A stretch of DNA of 64,000 nucleotides from Sphaerosporella brunnea (taxonomy: Eukaryota; Ascomycota; Pezizomycetes; Pezizales; Pyronemataceae): assembly GCA_008704415.1 (NCBI GenBank), contig VXIS01000034.1, forward strand, positions 1-64,000. Direction: 5' to 3'. The notes under the pieces are model-generated. The model searched no databases. It had not been told where the DNA came from and worked only from the letters and a program-made list of their open reading frames with translations. This document shows positions 1 through 10,165 of this stretch, in pieces. How positions within the stretch are numbered: position 1 is the first letter of the stretch; every line of letters begins with the position of its first letter. A program made the translations under genes and the position numbers.

Positions 1-467
1 GATGGGGATCCATTGAAGGAATTAGTAACTTCATGCTCCCACTGTTCTCAGTAGCCGGCCCAAAAAGCCCGGGCTGCCAGTCCGGCTGCGTAACACAGCC
101 AGGCTGGCTTAATGATCAGCCCGGCTTCAAAGCCTAGCAGCGGGCTGGCTGGCTGCGTCTTTGTATGTAAAATGTGCAGAGTGATATTCAGTGAAGCAAT
201 AGAGCTAATGGGGCGTGTGGTGTCTTGATCTTTGGAGGCTTTGCGCTGTGTTGATTCGGCGAGTTCCGGAAAAGATGTCAGAATTTCGACCGTGTATGAA
301 GGTGCAACAACTACTAGTATAGTAATTGTGCAATGAACAGAAGATGCCGCTTTGCCTCACATTTACTGTAATCACATTTTTTTCATACCGTATGATCCGT
401 ATCATAGTCTACACTAGAGACTGCCAGCTGATACATATCACCAGACGAGTCAACAACCACACGGTGT
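1..467. other. Intergenic, GGC/GGCTGG-rich patch
   Basis: No supported gene. Positions 46-163 are rich in CCGGC/GGCTGG words; shorter patches with similar words occur near 41.33 and 44.73 kb, which suggests debris of a dispersed repeat. No terminal repeats could be defined. Confidence 0.4.
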
Positions 468-1491
468 GTGGCCATTAGGACAGCACCGCTCATGAGTTTC
501 TCTGCAGAAGACGTTCACAGCAGAAATGTCGGCAAGGCTTTACGACAATCGGACAAAGCGCAAAGATCTTATAATTTCTACCGACGACAGATCTTGGGCG
601 AAGATAGTGAGGGCCCAAGAAAGCATTATCGTGTTCGACAGCAAAAACCGGACAAATCGTTCTCATCGTCATACGAAATTTTTGCGGCAGCCAGAAAGTC
701 CTTGACTGGATCAATACCATCATCGAAAATGCAGTCACGATCAAAAAGAGCATTCGGCTGGACGATCCAGGCAAGCTAGTGTTAAATGGCTATACTCCTG
801 GAGCCAGAAGTGCCCCCCCATGCAATGTGGGCCAAAAACCTACTCCAAAAACCGACTCGCTTGTTCGACAGCCCCGAGAAACTCGCAAATTTTGACTTTG
901 AAGTCAGTTCTACCTATGCTCTACTGTGGAATATGGTTCGATGGAAGCTTCCTCCGGCCATTCTTGAGGACATGGACAAATTCACGAATAGCGATGGAAC
1001 TCGGGCTGCGATGGATGGGAATGGTAACATGCGTGGTTACTATGGGATGAAACTCGGCAGCGATTATTTCGAATTCCATTCGGCTGAACTCGCTCCACCC
1101 CTGGGTATTTATTCACAGAATTATGCCCGCTTTAGCTATAACGAAAAGAACGCACATGATTATGCGATAGCCTAGACAACGATGCGGAGGGAAGAGGCAG
1201 CATCCAAGGGAAATTTTTTACGTTGCCGATTACAGCATCAAAGTCGAAGGAGCCACCGATACCTTGGTTGCTTGGAGAGGCGAACATTTCCATGGAACTA
1301 CTTTACCTGATGTCCATCCTTCCAAGCTGGAAACTGACTTCAAACACATCGGGCTGGGCTTCGCCATTGGGTCGCGACTTCTGGAAGTTCTTAGTGAAGT
1401 TAAAAAAGGTAGAATCTCGGAGGCAGAAACGTTCTTCAAGCTGGGCGAATTGGAGGAAAAAGATGAGGAATTGGGTGAAATTTCAACTTAG
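468..1491 (+). pseudogene. Frame-broken gene of unknown family, possibly 2OG-Fe(II) dioxygenase-like
   Basis: Coding-looking sequence runs on the plus strand but changes frame several times. One stretch near 540-650 contains LIISTDDRSWAKIV, the next near 660-810 contains LDDPGKLVLNGYTPGAR. The longest (786-1175) contains FDFEVSSTYALLWNMVRW and ends in NEKNAHDYAIA. A short piece around 1170-1215 reads LDNDAEGRGSIQGKFF, and the last (ending 1491) has VAWRGEHFHGTTLPDV and an acidic Lys/Glu tail. Two of the shifts lie at homopolymers (C7 near 812-818, T6 near 1211-1216). A His/Asp-rich patch followed about 45 residues later by W-R-G-x3-HGTT resembles the layout of 2-oxoglutarate Fe(II) dioxygenases, but that is only a suggestion. 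It is either a decayed gene or a gene with base-calling indels. Confidence 0.55.
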
Positions 1492-3119
1492 ATTGTAATG
1501 TATATAGAACTTTTCGTCTTTCTATATTGAATGCCATTATTCGCTGGGCAGCAGCAGTCGCCGATGGACGATATTAGAAGTTGTGGAATCGATATTATCT
1601 TCAGAAACCAAGGCGCCCATGGCAATTGCGTCAATCCACTTTGGCCAGATGCAGCCTCGCCTACATGCTCAACACCCGTGGTTCCTCAAGTGCCAGTCTA
1701 ACCGCTGCAATTTGTTCTCATTCAGGATCTTGTCTTTCTGTCCGGAAGACACTAAACCGCCGTTGTGAGAGCAATACTGATAAGCATGGGGAAACTAAAT
1801 TCACAGCGTCATACCCTATCACTCAGCGTTCCAGACCCCGCACCCCAATGCTCGACTTTATATCTCCACGGCTCCGCTCCAGAGTGCAGTGGGTCGGAAG
1901 GTTAGGGTTGAGGCTACGCGGTCACGTGTCTGGAAAGTGTAGTGAAAACGAATTACTGGTATAGTAACTATTTGTAAAAAGGGGAGGGGGTGGATAAAAT
2001 GACAAGCAGATGATCAACCGATCATTGTTGAGAGAATAACGTGTGCGGAATTGTTACCATAATGATATCGTATGCTTGAGCCGAGTAGACGTTTCCAAAG
2101 CGGTCGGCGTTTTAAAACACAAATGTTGTTAATTATATTTTTTTTTAAGGAAAGACGTTTTTGAAGACTTCTTCGAGGCATCTTAAATGGCTACCATGAC
2201 AGCAACCCGGTAGCAGGCAGCAAGACCAACCATCGTGACTATGCTTTGGCTTCAATGATGAAGATGAAGAAGCCCAGCAGCCAGCAGGTGCACTGAGCCC
2301 CATCCGCATACACACCTGCGAATATTCCTTGCCAAAATTGAAAATAGGAAATGTGCAAGGCTTGAGAGCAAAACTCTAGGATTGGAGAAGTTGGCATTTT
2401 CTCTGTTTTGAGAGGGCATGCACAGAAGTTTGATAAAGTGTTTCTCGAGCCTAAATAATCAGCGGACGGTTTGTAGAACCGACAGTGTTGATAGATGGTC
2501 CCCACCGCCAAAGCATCGTATGTTTTCAGCACGTTTTGCCGGTGAAGCTCTCCCCCCCGCATTGGATGCTTTCGTCACGGCCGATTTGCCCCAAAACGTC
2601 ACTGAGGCATCGTAGCCTCGCCAACGTTTGCCGACGTCGATCATCTGCATACAATCACACAACATTACTAAAACGTTTTTTTTACCCCCACCCCACCCCC
2701 CCCCCCCCCTTTTTTTTTTTACAACAGTATAGATATTGCTCGAAAACTGCTGCGGTTGTGCCCTATTCACGGATGCGCCCTTTCCTGACGAGGTACTCGA
2801 GATACTTAATATATGGAGTCTGTGGTATGCACTTGGCGATACTTGATATCAAGATACCTATGGAATGGACATTAATCAGCGGTGAACAAGAGCATAACAC
2901 CTATTTGCATAAAAATTCCTCATTCAAAAATACTTGCTTCGGCCACCTCAACACACCATCGTCTCCTATCTTCCCTGGTTTCGTCGCCCACTGTGGCCCA
3001 GATGCGAAAAAACTTTGATATCGGCGCACCCTTCTGCCCTGGAAGTTGCCTCCCTATCCGGCACTAGCGACGTCAAGGCTCCCTCCGATTCCGACTCGAC
3101 CGAGTCCCCCGCCCCTTGA
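1492..3119. other. Intergenic, no gene seen
   Basis: No open frame here looks like protein-coding sequence. A pyrimidine tract of T, C and T runs lies at 2684-2720. Confidence 0.5.
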
Positions 3120-3838
<719 letters not shown>

Positions 3839-4065
3839 CTCGATTGAGGTTCAAATCGCTAGATCGACTGTAGATGCAAGCAATCGTGAGATTCTTTTTT
3901 CTTTCTTGTCAATTTGTCGGCAGCCGCGGTTGTGGGTGTTGGTGTAACACCACCTTGGCACGAGTTGGAGTACTGGCAACTCGGAAGGAGTCTCAACACT
4001 CAACGATAACCCGCGTTGTCTACTCCTAGGACTCACTCATTTCCACCCCCAACCACCTTCCGATC

Positions 4066-5061
4066 ATGCCATCTATTGAGCCAAAAGAGTCCTATGAGTC
4101 CGTTGAGACCCGGATTCAGGCGGCGATTGAGGTTCTGAGGGCGAGGGGCGAGGAAAATCCAAACATAGCAGCAGCAGCGCGCGAGTTCAAGCTTCCGCCA
4201 CAACGACTCAGAGCGCGCTGGGGCGGGCGGCATTCCAAGAAAACCAGGCCGGCATCAAACAGGAAGCTTACCGAGGAGCAAGAGCTTGCGGTTTGCCTGT
4301 ACCTTGACCGACTGGGCGGCGCCACCACCACCGAGACTTCTTCTACTCGTCTGGAAATGGTCACCGGCTGCGCGAATGGAATCCTGCAGCGTGCGCACAC
4401 TGACCCATCGATACCCGCACCCGTGGTCGGAGAACACTGGGCTCGGCGGTTTCTCGCTCGCCATCCTGAGTATTGTGCCGTCGAGGCGGACCGCAAAAAC
4501 GCACGCGACCGCGCCGTGACCCCACCACCACCACCACCAACTACACCACCACCACCATGTTCCTCCCCGCAGATACCCCTCACCGTCCGTTCCTTGAAGC
4601 GACAAGGAGAAGATTTAGAGCGTGAAGCTGCTGCTCTGCCACCCATTTTCCAGCGCCGGCTTAAAGCTGTTATAAAAGGAGCGCTGATGCAAGCGCAGTC
4701 CGGAGCTCAAGCTTTTGCAGACCTCGCAAACACCAAAGCTGCAGAAAAGGCACGGGCTACAAGGCAGAGGTCTCGGCGCACCGCCCAAGGAGGAGGAGGA
4801 GGAGGAGGAGTTCTTTGTGCAGATGAATCACGCAACAGGGTAAAGAGTAAGGAGGCGGAAGAGCTACAGAAAGCAGAAGCAGCGCTGCTTCGGGCCCAGC
4901 ATGCTTTGAAGAAGGCCGAGCATGCAGAGCAACAGCCGTTTCTTGAGAAGGTGAAAGAGCACAGAAAGCAAATGCGCACCTCCCACTCTTATCAAAGGAA
5001 GATGATGAAGGCTTTATGTGTGGAGATCCGGACTGAAGGCTGGCGTAGACGCTGTGTATAG
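4066..5061 (+). CDS. Pogo/CENP-B-type DNA-binding protein lacking the DDE transposase domain
   Basis: An intact 331-residue frame starts at ATG 4066. Residues about 13-58 form a Psq-like helix-turn-helix (ETRIQAAIEVLRARG, then NIAAAAREFKLPPQRLRARW). Residues about 67-135 form a CENP-B-type helix-turn-helix (LTEEQELAVCLYLDRLG ... GEHWARRFLARHPEY). These two domains normally bind the ends of pogo/Fot1-class transposons. The family then continues into a catalytic DDE domain of about 200 residues. Here it is replaced by a proline/threonine linker (about residues 150-170). The C-terminal basic and coiled-coil tail typical of the transposases is kept (ATRQRSRRTAQ, a Gly7 run, then EELQKAEAALLRAQHALK). 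It could be a domesticated DNA-binding protein or an internally deleted, non-autonomous transposase. No flanking inverted repeats were recognised. Confidence 0.8.
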   Translation: MPSIEPKESYESVETRIQAAIEVLRARGEENPNIAAAAREFKLPPQRLRARWGGRHSKKTRPASNRKLTEEQELAVCLYLDRLGGATTTETSSTRLEMVTGCANGILQRAHTDPSIPAPVVGEHWARRFLARHPEYCAVEADRKNARDRAVTPPPPPPTTPPPPCSSPQIPLTVRSLKRQGEDLEREAAALPPIFQRRLKAVIKGALMQAQSGAQAFADLANTKAAEKARATRQRSRRTAQGGGGGGGVLCADESRNRVKSKEAEELQKAEAALLRAQHALKKAEHAEQQPFLEKVKEHRKQMRTSHSYQRKMMKALCVEIRTEGWRRRCV

Positions 5062-6261
5062 TAGATTGTTTGGTCGCATATATTGATTCCGGGTTGTTAG
5101 GCGAACGTGGAAGGGAGGCAAACGCCGAGGTGGGTCTTTCGGTGGGAGAGAGATTCAATTTTTTTTCACCGTGTTCAATTTTTGACCGATCGTCTATGTT
5201 CTGAGAATCATTCTGATCTCTTGCTTGACCGCAACTGAAGACGGCGTTCGCCTCCTTTCCGAGTTACTGTTCTAACCGGACTCTCTATCGATTATCGTTG
5301 AGATGGCGGGCACTCCTTCCGGAGTGCCAGGGTGTGGTGTTGATGAGGCGCCAGGCTTCTTCAGTCCGAATTTTAAATGTTCCAGCTTGCCTGGGTACTA
5401 GCGGGGGCGAGGAGTCGAGGCAAAAAGCGTATCCTATGTATAGCTATCAGCGTTGCTTTAGTGCTTTCGAACTTGGGACCCGGACCGGGTCGAGGATTGA
5501 GGTTGAGGTTGAGGTTGAGGTCGAGCTCGCGCCGGGAAAGCTTAGATAGAGGGGGACAAAAGGCGGCCCCGGGGACAGGAAAAGGGGGGTCAAGCATCGG
5601 TCTTCACCCACCCACCGTCCCTAGGGAAGCCCGACTCAGGTACCCATCGCCGGCTGGGGGAGTCCAGGTAGAGATCAGTCCCCTCCGGGTCTCTACCTAC
5701 ACGGCAGCCATTCATCAGAAAGGTTCGCCTGTTTTTCCTTCGGTCTTCCTTCTGGTTGTCGTTTAAATGTCAGTTCTGGTTGTCGTTCAAATGTCAGTTT
5801 CTATGTTTCTAGAGAAAGGGAGGCGGGAGCGGGTGTAGCCCACGCCCGCGCGACCGAGACCGCCCGCTAGTTTGGCAGAACAGACATCATGGCAACCACA
5901 AAATTCAATCTCGCTGAGCTCATTCGTGCACGCAAATGCAAGCCAAGTGCTCTCGGTCAGATATGGCATTGTCACAGATGCTGGTGTCTTTTGTTTTCAA
6001 GCAAAACCAACTCACAACGACCGGGCAGACTGATCTCTAAAAATTATCAAAAAAAATAAATAAGAATTCCTAGAGGGGAGAGATGTATTCCAGTGCTGTA
6101 GCCAACATTACAGGGAAAAAAAAGAAAAAAGAAAAAAAAAAAAAAGAATAATACCCAAAAAACACCCAATGAATGCATTTTCAACCCCAGCCCAAACTCC
6201 CAAAAACAAAGAGAAAAAAATAAAATAAAAATGACGACGAGGACGACGACTACGACGGCCT
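5062..6261. other. Intergenic with a short tandem repeat
   Basis: No gene supported. A GGTTGA hexamer repeat lies at 5495-5523, and an A-rich stretch at 6115-6150 is probably the 3' flank of the BTB gene. Confidence 0.45.
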
Positions 6262-7684
6262 CTATTTGTTGAACGCCAACCTAGCAACGCTCGGTTTCTT
6301 GTCCAATTGCGCCACACTCGGTCGTGCGGCCAGTCGTGGCGCTGCTCCTGAAGAGCCAATAGTCGATTTCGGACTGCTGACGCCGGGTTTCCGGTCGGCG
6401 GTTGATATCCGGGCAAGACTTCCCTTCCGTTCCAGCCCAGGGCTGTTTTTCATCGCTTCGATGAGCGCGCTGGGGGGCGCTGATAATCTCACCGCACTTC
6501 CTTTGCGCTCCAGGGTCGGTGCGGCTTTTATCGAGTCGATTGTGTTGCTCTACATGTAATCATCAGCATTCGAGTTCGCGGTTCGTCAATTGTAAGAGAT
6601 GGTGGGACAAACTTTCGGGCGCTGTCTCAAAGTTCTGGGGGTTGAGGAGGTGGAGGAGGAGGAGGCGGTGGTGGTGGTACTAGTTTTCGCGGCGGTACTC
6701 GGTTTTGTGCTCTTCGCGGTGGCAGAAGAGACACTAGAGGCCGATGAACTGGAGGAATTCGCCATCCTCAATCTCAACGGCGGGTTCGCCAGCGTGGGAG
6801 TGGGCGGCGTAGCGGTTGTGACAGTAGGCTTCCGCATCACCTTCATGACCTTCTTTGACACATCGACGACGAAATCGCCGCCCGCCGCCATAAGCGCCAG
6901 CATGCTAGGACAATCCAAGCGCTCGAAATTGAATGCCGCAAAAGAGCTAACAACACGTCTCAGACTCTCCTAAAAAAAGACAAAACAACCGCCACAAGTC
7001 AGCCCAGTTCCCGGGGAATTCGAGAGAGCCGTGCGTGGGACAAACATCGCGATTGATTGAGCTGTCGGTGTTCTTGTAAACGTATCGAGCCAGGTTCACA
7101 AAGTTGTCGGCTGCAACCGAGCACCGCTCAATCCATCTGATCTCATCCAACAGCGAAGCAAGCCGGTTGACACACACGCGCATCAACTGCTTACTCACAA
7201 CGAAGTGACCCAGTGCATACAGCTTCGCATGTGCCAGGAAAGTCTCGTCATAATCGAGGGTGGTGTTTTGTGCGGCGGGGGGTGCGGGTGGGTGCGGGGG
7301 AGCGGCGATATCGGAACCGCCCGAGCCCGACAGAACGCTAGAAGGCGGGGAAGGTGTGGCCGGCGGCGAAATGTGCTGATGATGGTGCGGCTTTCCACCC
7401 TTTCGCGGGGCTGTGGGCTTAGGATCCGGCACAGCGTATTCACCTGTATATAGCCATTGCACGAAGCGGCTGACTGTGGGCTCGTCCCATTGCTCCCAGC
7501 TGATACTGCGGTCTCCACGGGAATTCCTCCAACCATCGTGGCCGCCGCCGTTGGCGAACAGCACCCGAAGCGTTTCGGAGTTGGCGGACAAGAGGCCGGA
7601 GTGCACGGGAAATTCTTTGCGTTCCGGACCCGCTGCGATGGTGTACACGGGAGTGGAAAGGAAGCTGCTCGGGTCCTTTATCAT
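6262..7684 (-). CDS. BTB/POZ domain protein
   Basis: Three exons: 7684-7046, 6969-6613 and 6549-6262, giving 427 residues. Both introns begin GTTTGT; one ends TTTTTTTAG after a GGCTGAC branch point (76 nt), the other ATGTAG after CTGAT (63 nt). The frame is kept across both. The first ATG in frame is 7684, 112 nt downstream of a TATATAAA box, so I chose it over upstream non-ATG codons. Residues about 10-85 are a fungal-type BTB fold (PVYTIAAGPERKEFPVHSG, then FVQWLYTGEYAVP). A Pro/His/Ser insertion follows, then the rest of the BTB helices (FLAHAKLYALGHFVV). The C-terminal third is disordered, with Thr/Ser runs and two LERKGS motifs. BTB proteins of this class are protein-interaction adaptors, often for Cullin-3 ligases. 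The partner cannot be read from the sequence. Confidence 0.88.
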
Positions 7685-7795
7685 TAGTGCGGGAAGGTCT
7701 TTTTGCAAAAGATATGGAGAAAAGCGGGAAAGGGAATCGGGACTTGAGTGTGGCGGCCTCAAAAGACGGATCCATGAATGCAATTGCTTGGTGGT

Positions 7796-7803
7796 TTATA
7801 TAC
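7796..7803 (-). promoter_or_regulatory. TATA box of the BTB gene
   Basis: TATATAAA on the minus strand, 112 nt upstream of the chosen ATG at 7684. The placement supports that start rather than any codon further upstream. Confidence 0.55.
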
Positions 7804-8998
7804 ACTTCGAGCGATCTTCGATATGCTGGCAGCGAACGAACGAGCGAAGACGACGCAATAACAACTTGCTTATGGTGGGTGGGTGTGTGTGAGTGAGCGG
7901 ATGGGATGGAAATACTTTGGTTTTTTTATGCTACCTGCAGGACTGATGCTGGCTCACAGAATGACGACGAAAACTCGCAGGCACACGATGGGCCCGGGGG
8001 GAACGGGTTGGTTCCGAAAAACTGCATGGCGGCGGGTTCGAACAACACACTGGACAAAGCCAAAGCTACTGCATGATAATGCAACACAGTCGAAGCCCGT
8101 GATTCGTCCGTCTAACGTACGGGGCCGCATAAGGTCGTAAAAAAAAAATTGATCGTCCATCTTCCACGCGAGGAGTCTTTTCCTTTCTTTCTTTTTTCCT
8201 TCGTCCGCTGGAAAAAGTGAAGACAGGATATCCGTGGAAACGGAACAAAAAACGGAACCACCATCACCCACCATCATGGCCTCGAGATGGAGGAGAAAAT
8301 TCCAGCTACCGCTATCGCGAAGCATCTCGGTTGTCTTTTCCCCTGTACCCTGGTACCCCTCATCGACTACCTACTGAAAATCCCTCCCGAGCGCTCGACA
8401 GAACATGATTACGTCAGAAAGTTGTTTACATATTGCTCACTCGACTGAGTTGTTTAAATGGATTCCTATCCCCTCATATGCACGCCCACGTCGTCGAGCA
8501 ACCTCGAATCAAAAACTCCTCGCCCCCACCCCCGCACAAACACGTTGATCCAGCCAGAGAGAGAAGAGCGGCCAACGATCTTTCAAACATACCTGCCATC
8601 TTCAAAGAAGAAAATGTTCAGATCGACAGACCATGTCCCCGTGCGCATGCACGAAGAATTACTCATCGACGACGACCACCGCCCGCCGAAACCGGTTCTC
8701 GTCTCCGATATCTGGATCGGGGACGTATATTGAGGTTAGAGCTTCGGAGGGAGGTTGGGTGGTGCGCGTTACGTATAATCAATCGATAATCCGAATTGCG
8801 GAGTGTGCTCTCGAATCTCGAGTGTGAAAGTCGGGCGTCCAGGAGTCGCTAGTATCCACGCCGTAGTATGTAATGGCCACAAAGAACCATCACATGCCCA
8901 GCGCGGCGAACAAGTGCGGGCCCGCACCCCACGAGGCCCAGGCGACAGTGCCAGTCTGGATTTGAGACACCCCTAGCGGACTTTCACATACATATCGC
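7804..8998. other. Intergenic
   Basis: A 39-codon plus-strand frame from ATG at 8614 to 8733 (starts MFRSTDHVPVRMHEELL) has an A at -3 and could be a tiny gene. Nothing else supports it. Otherwise nothing is recognised. Confidence 0.3.
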
Positions 8999-9036
8999 CA
9001 GGATGCGTTCAGGCGGTAGAAACACTAACTATATAC
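8999..9036 (+). repeat. Solo copy of a transposon-end sequence
   Basis: GGATGCGTTCAGGCGG followed by an AAACACTAACTATATAC-like stretch closely matches the outer ends of the inverted-repeat element at 53.74-54.65 kb. No matching second end was seen nearby, so this is a truncated or solo copy. Confidence 0.5.
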
Positions 9037-9282
9037 AGGAGGTATTAGTAATTGCAGCCACACCAGTGCATCAGGCTTGGCGACTCGCCAAATTCTTTTC
9101 ACAAATTCTTTTCACAAACTCGCGTCGCGACTGCTTCATGCTTCCACTTCTCTTCCTTACAAACATGTCTTGTCGCCTGAAGGTACCTGATGCTCAGGGG
9201 CTTCATCCTTTATCCCAGAGACGGCCAAAACAGGGGTTGATCTCTCTTTTGCAGTAGTGTTGTAAAAACTCGGCTATAAAGG

Positions 9283-9427
9283 ACCCTCCAGATTTGGTTA
9301 GCGACACTTGCCTTATAGGTAGTTTAATGTCTCCAAAAGGAAGTCAGTAAAAACAAAAACCCTCCTTGGTATGCTTAAAAATTTCCCTATAAGGCAATTC
9401 TTTGCCGCTAACCAAATCTGAGAGGGT
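9283..9427. mobile_element. Foldback/MITE-like element of about 145 bp
   Basis: The left arm (9283-9318) and right arm (9385-9427) are inverted copies. They share CAGATTTGGTTAGCG and TTGCCTTATAGG when one is reverse-complemented. About 66 bp of AT-rich sequence separates them. There is no coding capacity, and no clear target-site duplication was found. It is consistent with a small non-autonomous DNA transposon that could form a hairpin. Confidence 0.55.
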
Positions 9428-10165
9428 TTCTCATATACGGGTATTTACAGTATTCATCCAACTGTACACGGCAAAAAAAGTCTGGCCGTGGAACCGACGG
9501 CGGGATCATCCTGATAGCGTCTCTTCTTAGGTGTCTGAGGGGGAGTTGGTGCACTACTGGAGTACACCGAACCAAAACGCGGGGGAGCTCTAAAGGGCTC
9601 TCAAGTCGGGGATGTTGTGCCTCTCACGCCTCCCATGCGTGCGACGGGGTGAGCGGCTTGTTCAAGGCCTTCATCCCCAGCAAGACGGAGGTCAATTCCA
9701 GGGGGAACCCGGTCAGTGGAGCCGAGCTGGTCTCCATGGTTAGGTCGTTCAAGCCGTCAAGGGCGATGGGGGCCGACTCCATGATGGAAGCCATCCAGGC
9801 CGGCGGCCGGGAAGCTCAAGAGTTTTTGCTGACGGTAGTTGGCGTTTTTGAGCACGATCGATCGATAGGCCAATGCGCGACTCGGACGTCCTGTTCGCGG
9901 CCTGAATGTCCCGACGGGGATTTGTCCGCGTTCGGGCCGGAGCAGATGCATGCATGTGTTTTTTTTGCGGGGTAACTACATTTCCTCGCTATCCGAACTT
10001 CATCACCAGCCTCTCCAGAGCCCCCCCAGTCTGCTTGGACCGAGATATGTAGCCCCAGCCTGCCAGCTCGTATGCATCCTCGCTCAACATGACAAGCGCT
10101 GCTGCTGCAGAATCTAGACGCGCAGCGCGACGACGCTGAACCACGAGCACGGCCACACAGCCGCG
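9428..10165. other. Upstream region of the Zn2Cys6 gene
   Basis: A plus-strand frame ending at 9975 stays open for well over 100 codons (part reads SMVRSFKPSRAMGADSMMEA). It has no convincing start or family, and could be gene debris. No promoter element was recognised. Confidence 0.3.

Noticed and set aside
1581..1964. Open plus-strand frame of 127 codons
   Set aside because: Composition and the overlapping equally long frame give no sign of coding; no family words, no start or splice context.
9649..9975. Plus-strand frame containing SMVRSFKPSRAMGADSMMEA
   Set aside because: It starts at a non-ATG codon, the same frame is open upstream without protein-like text, and it ends in a run of T; noted only in the intergenic entry.
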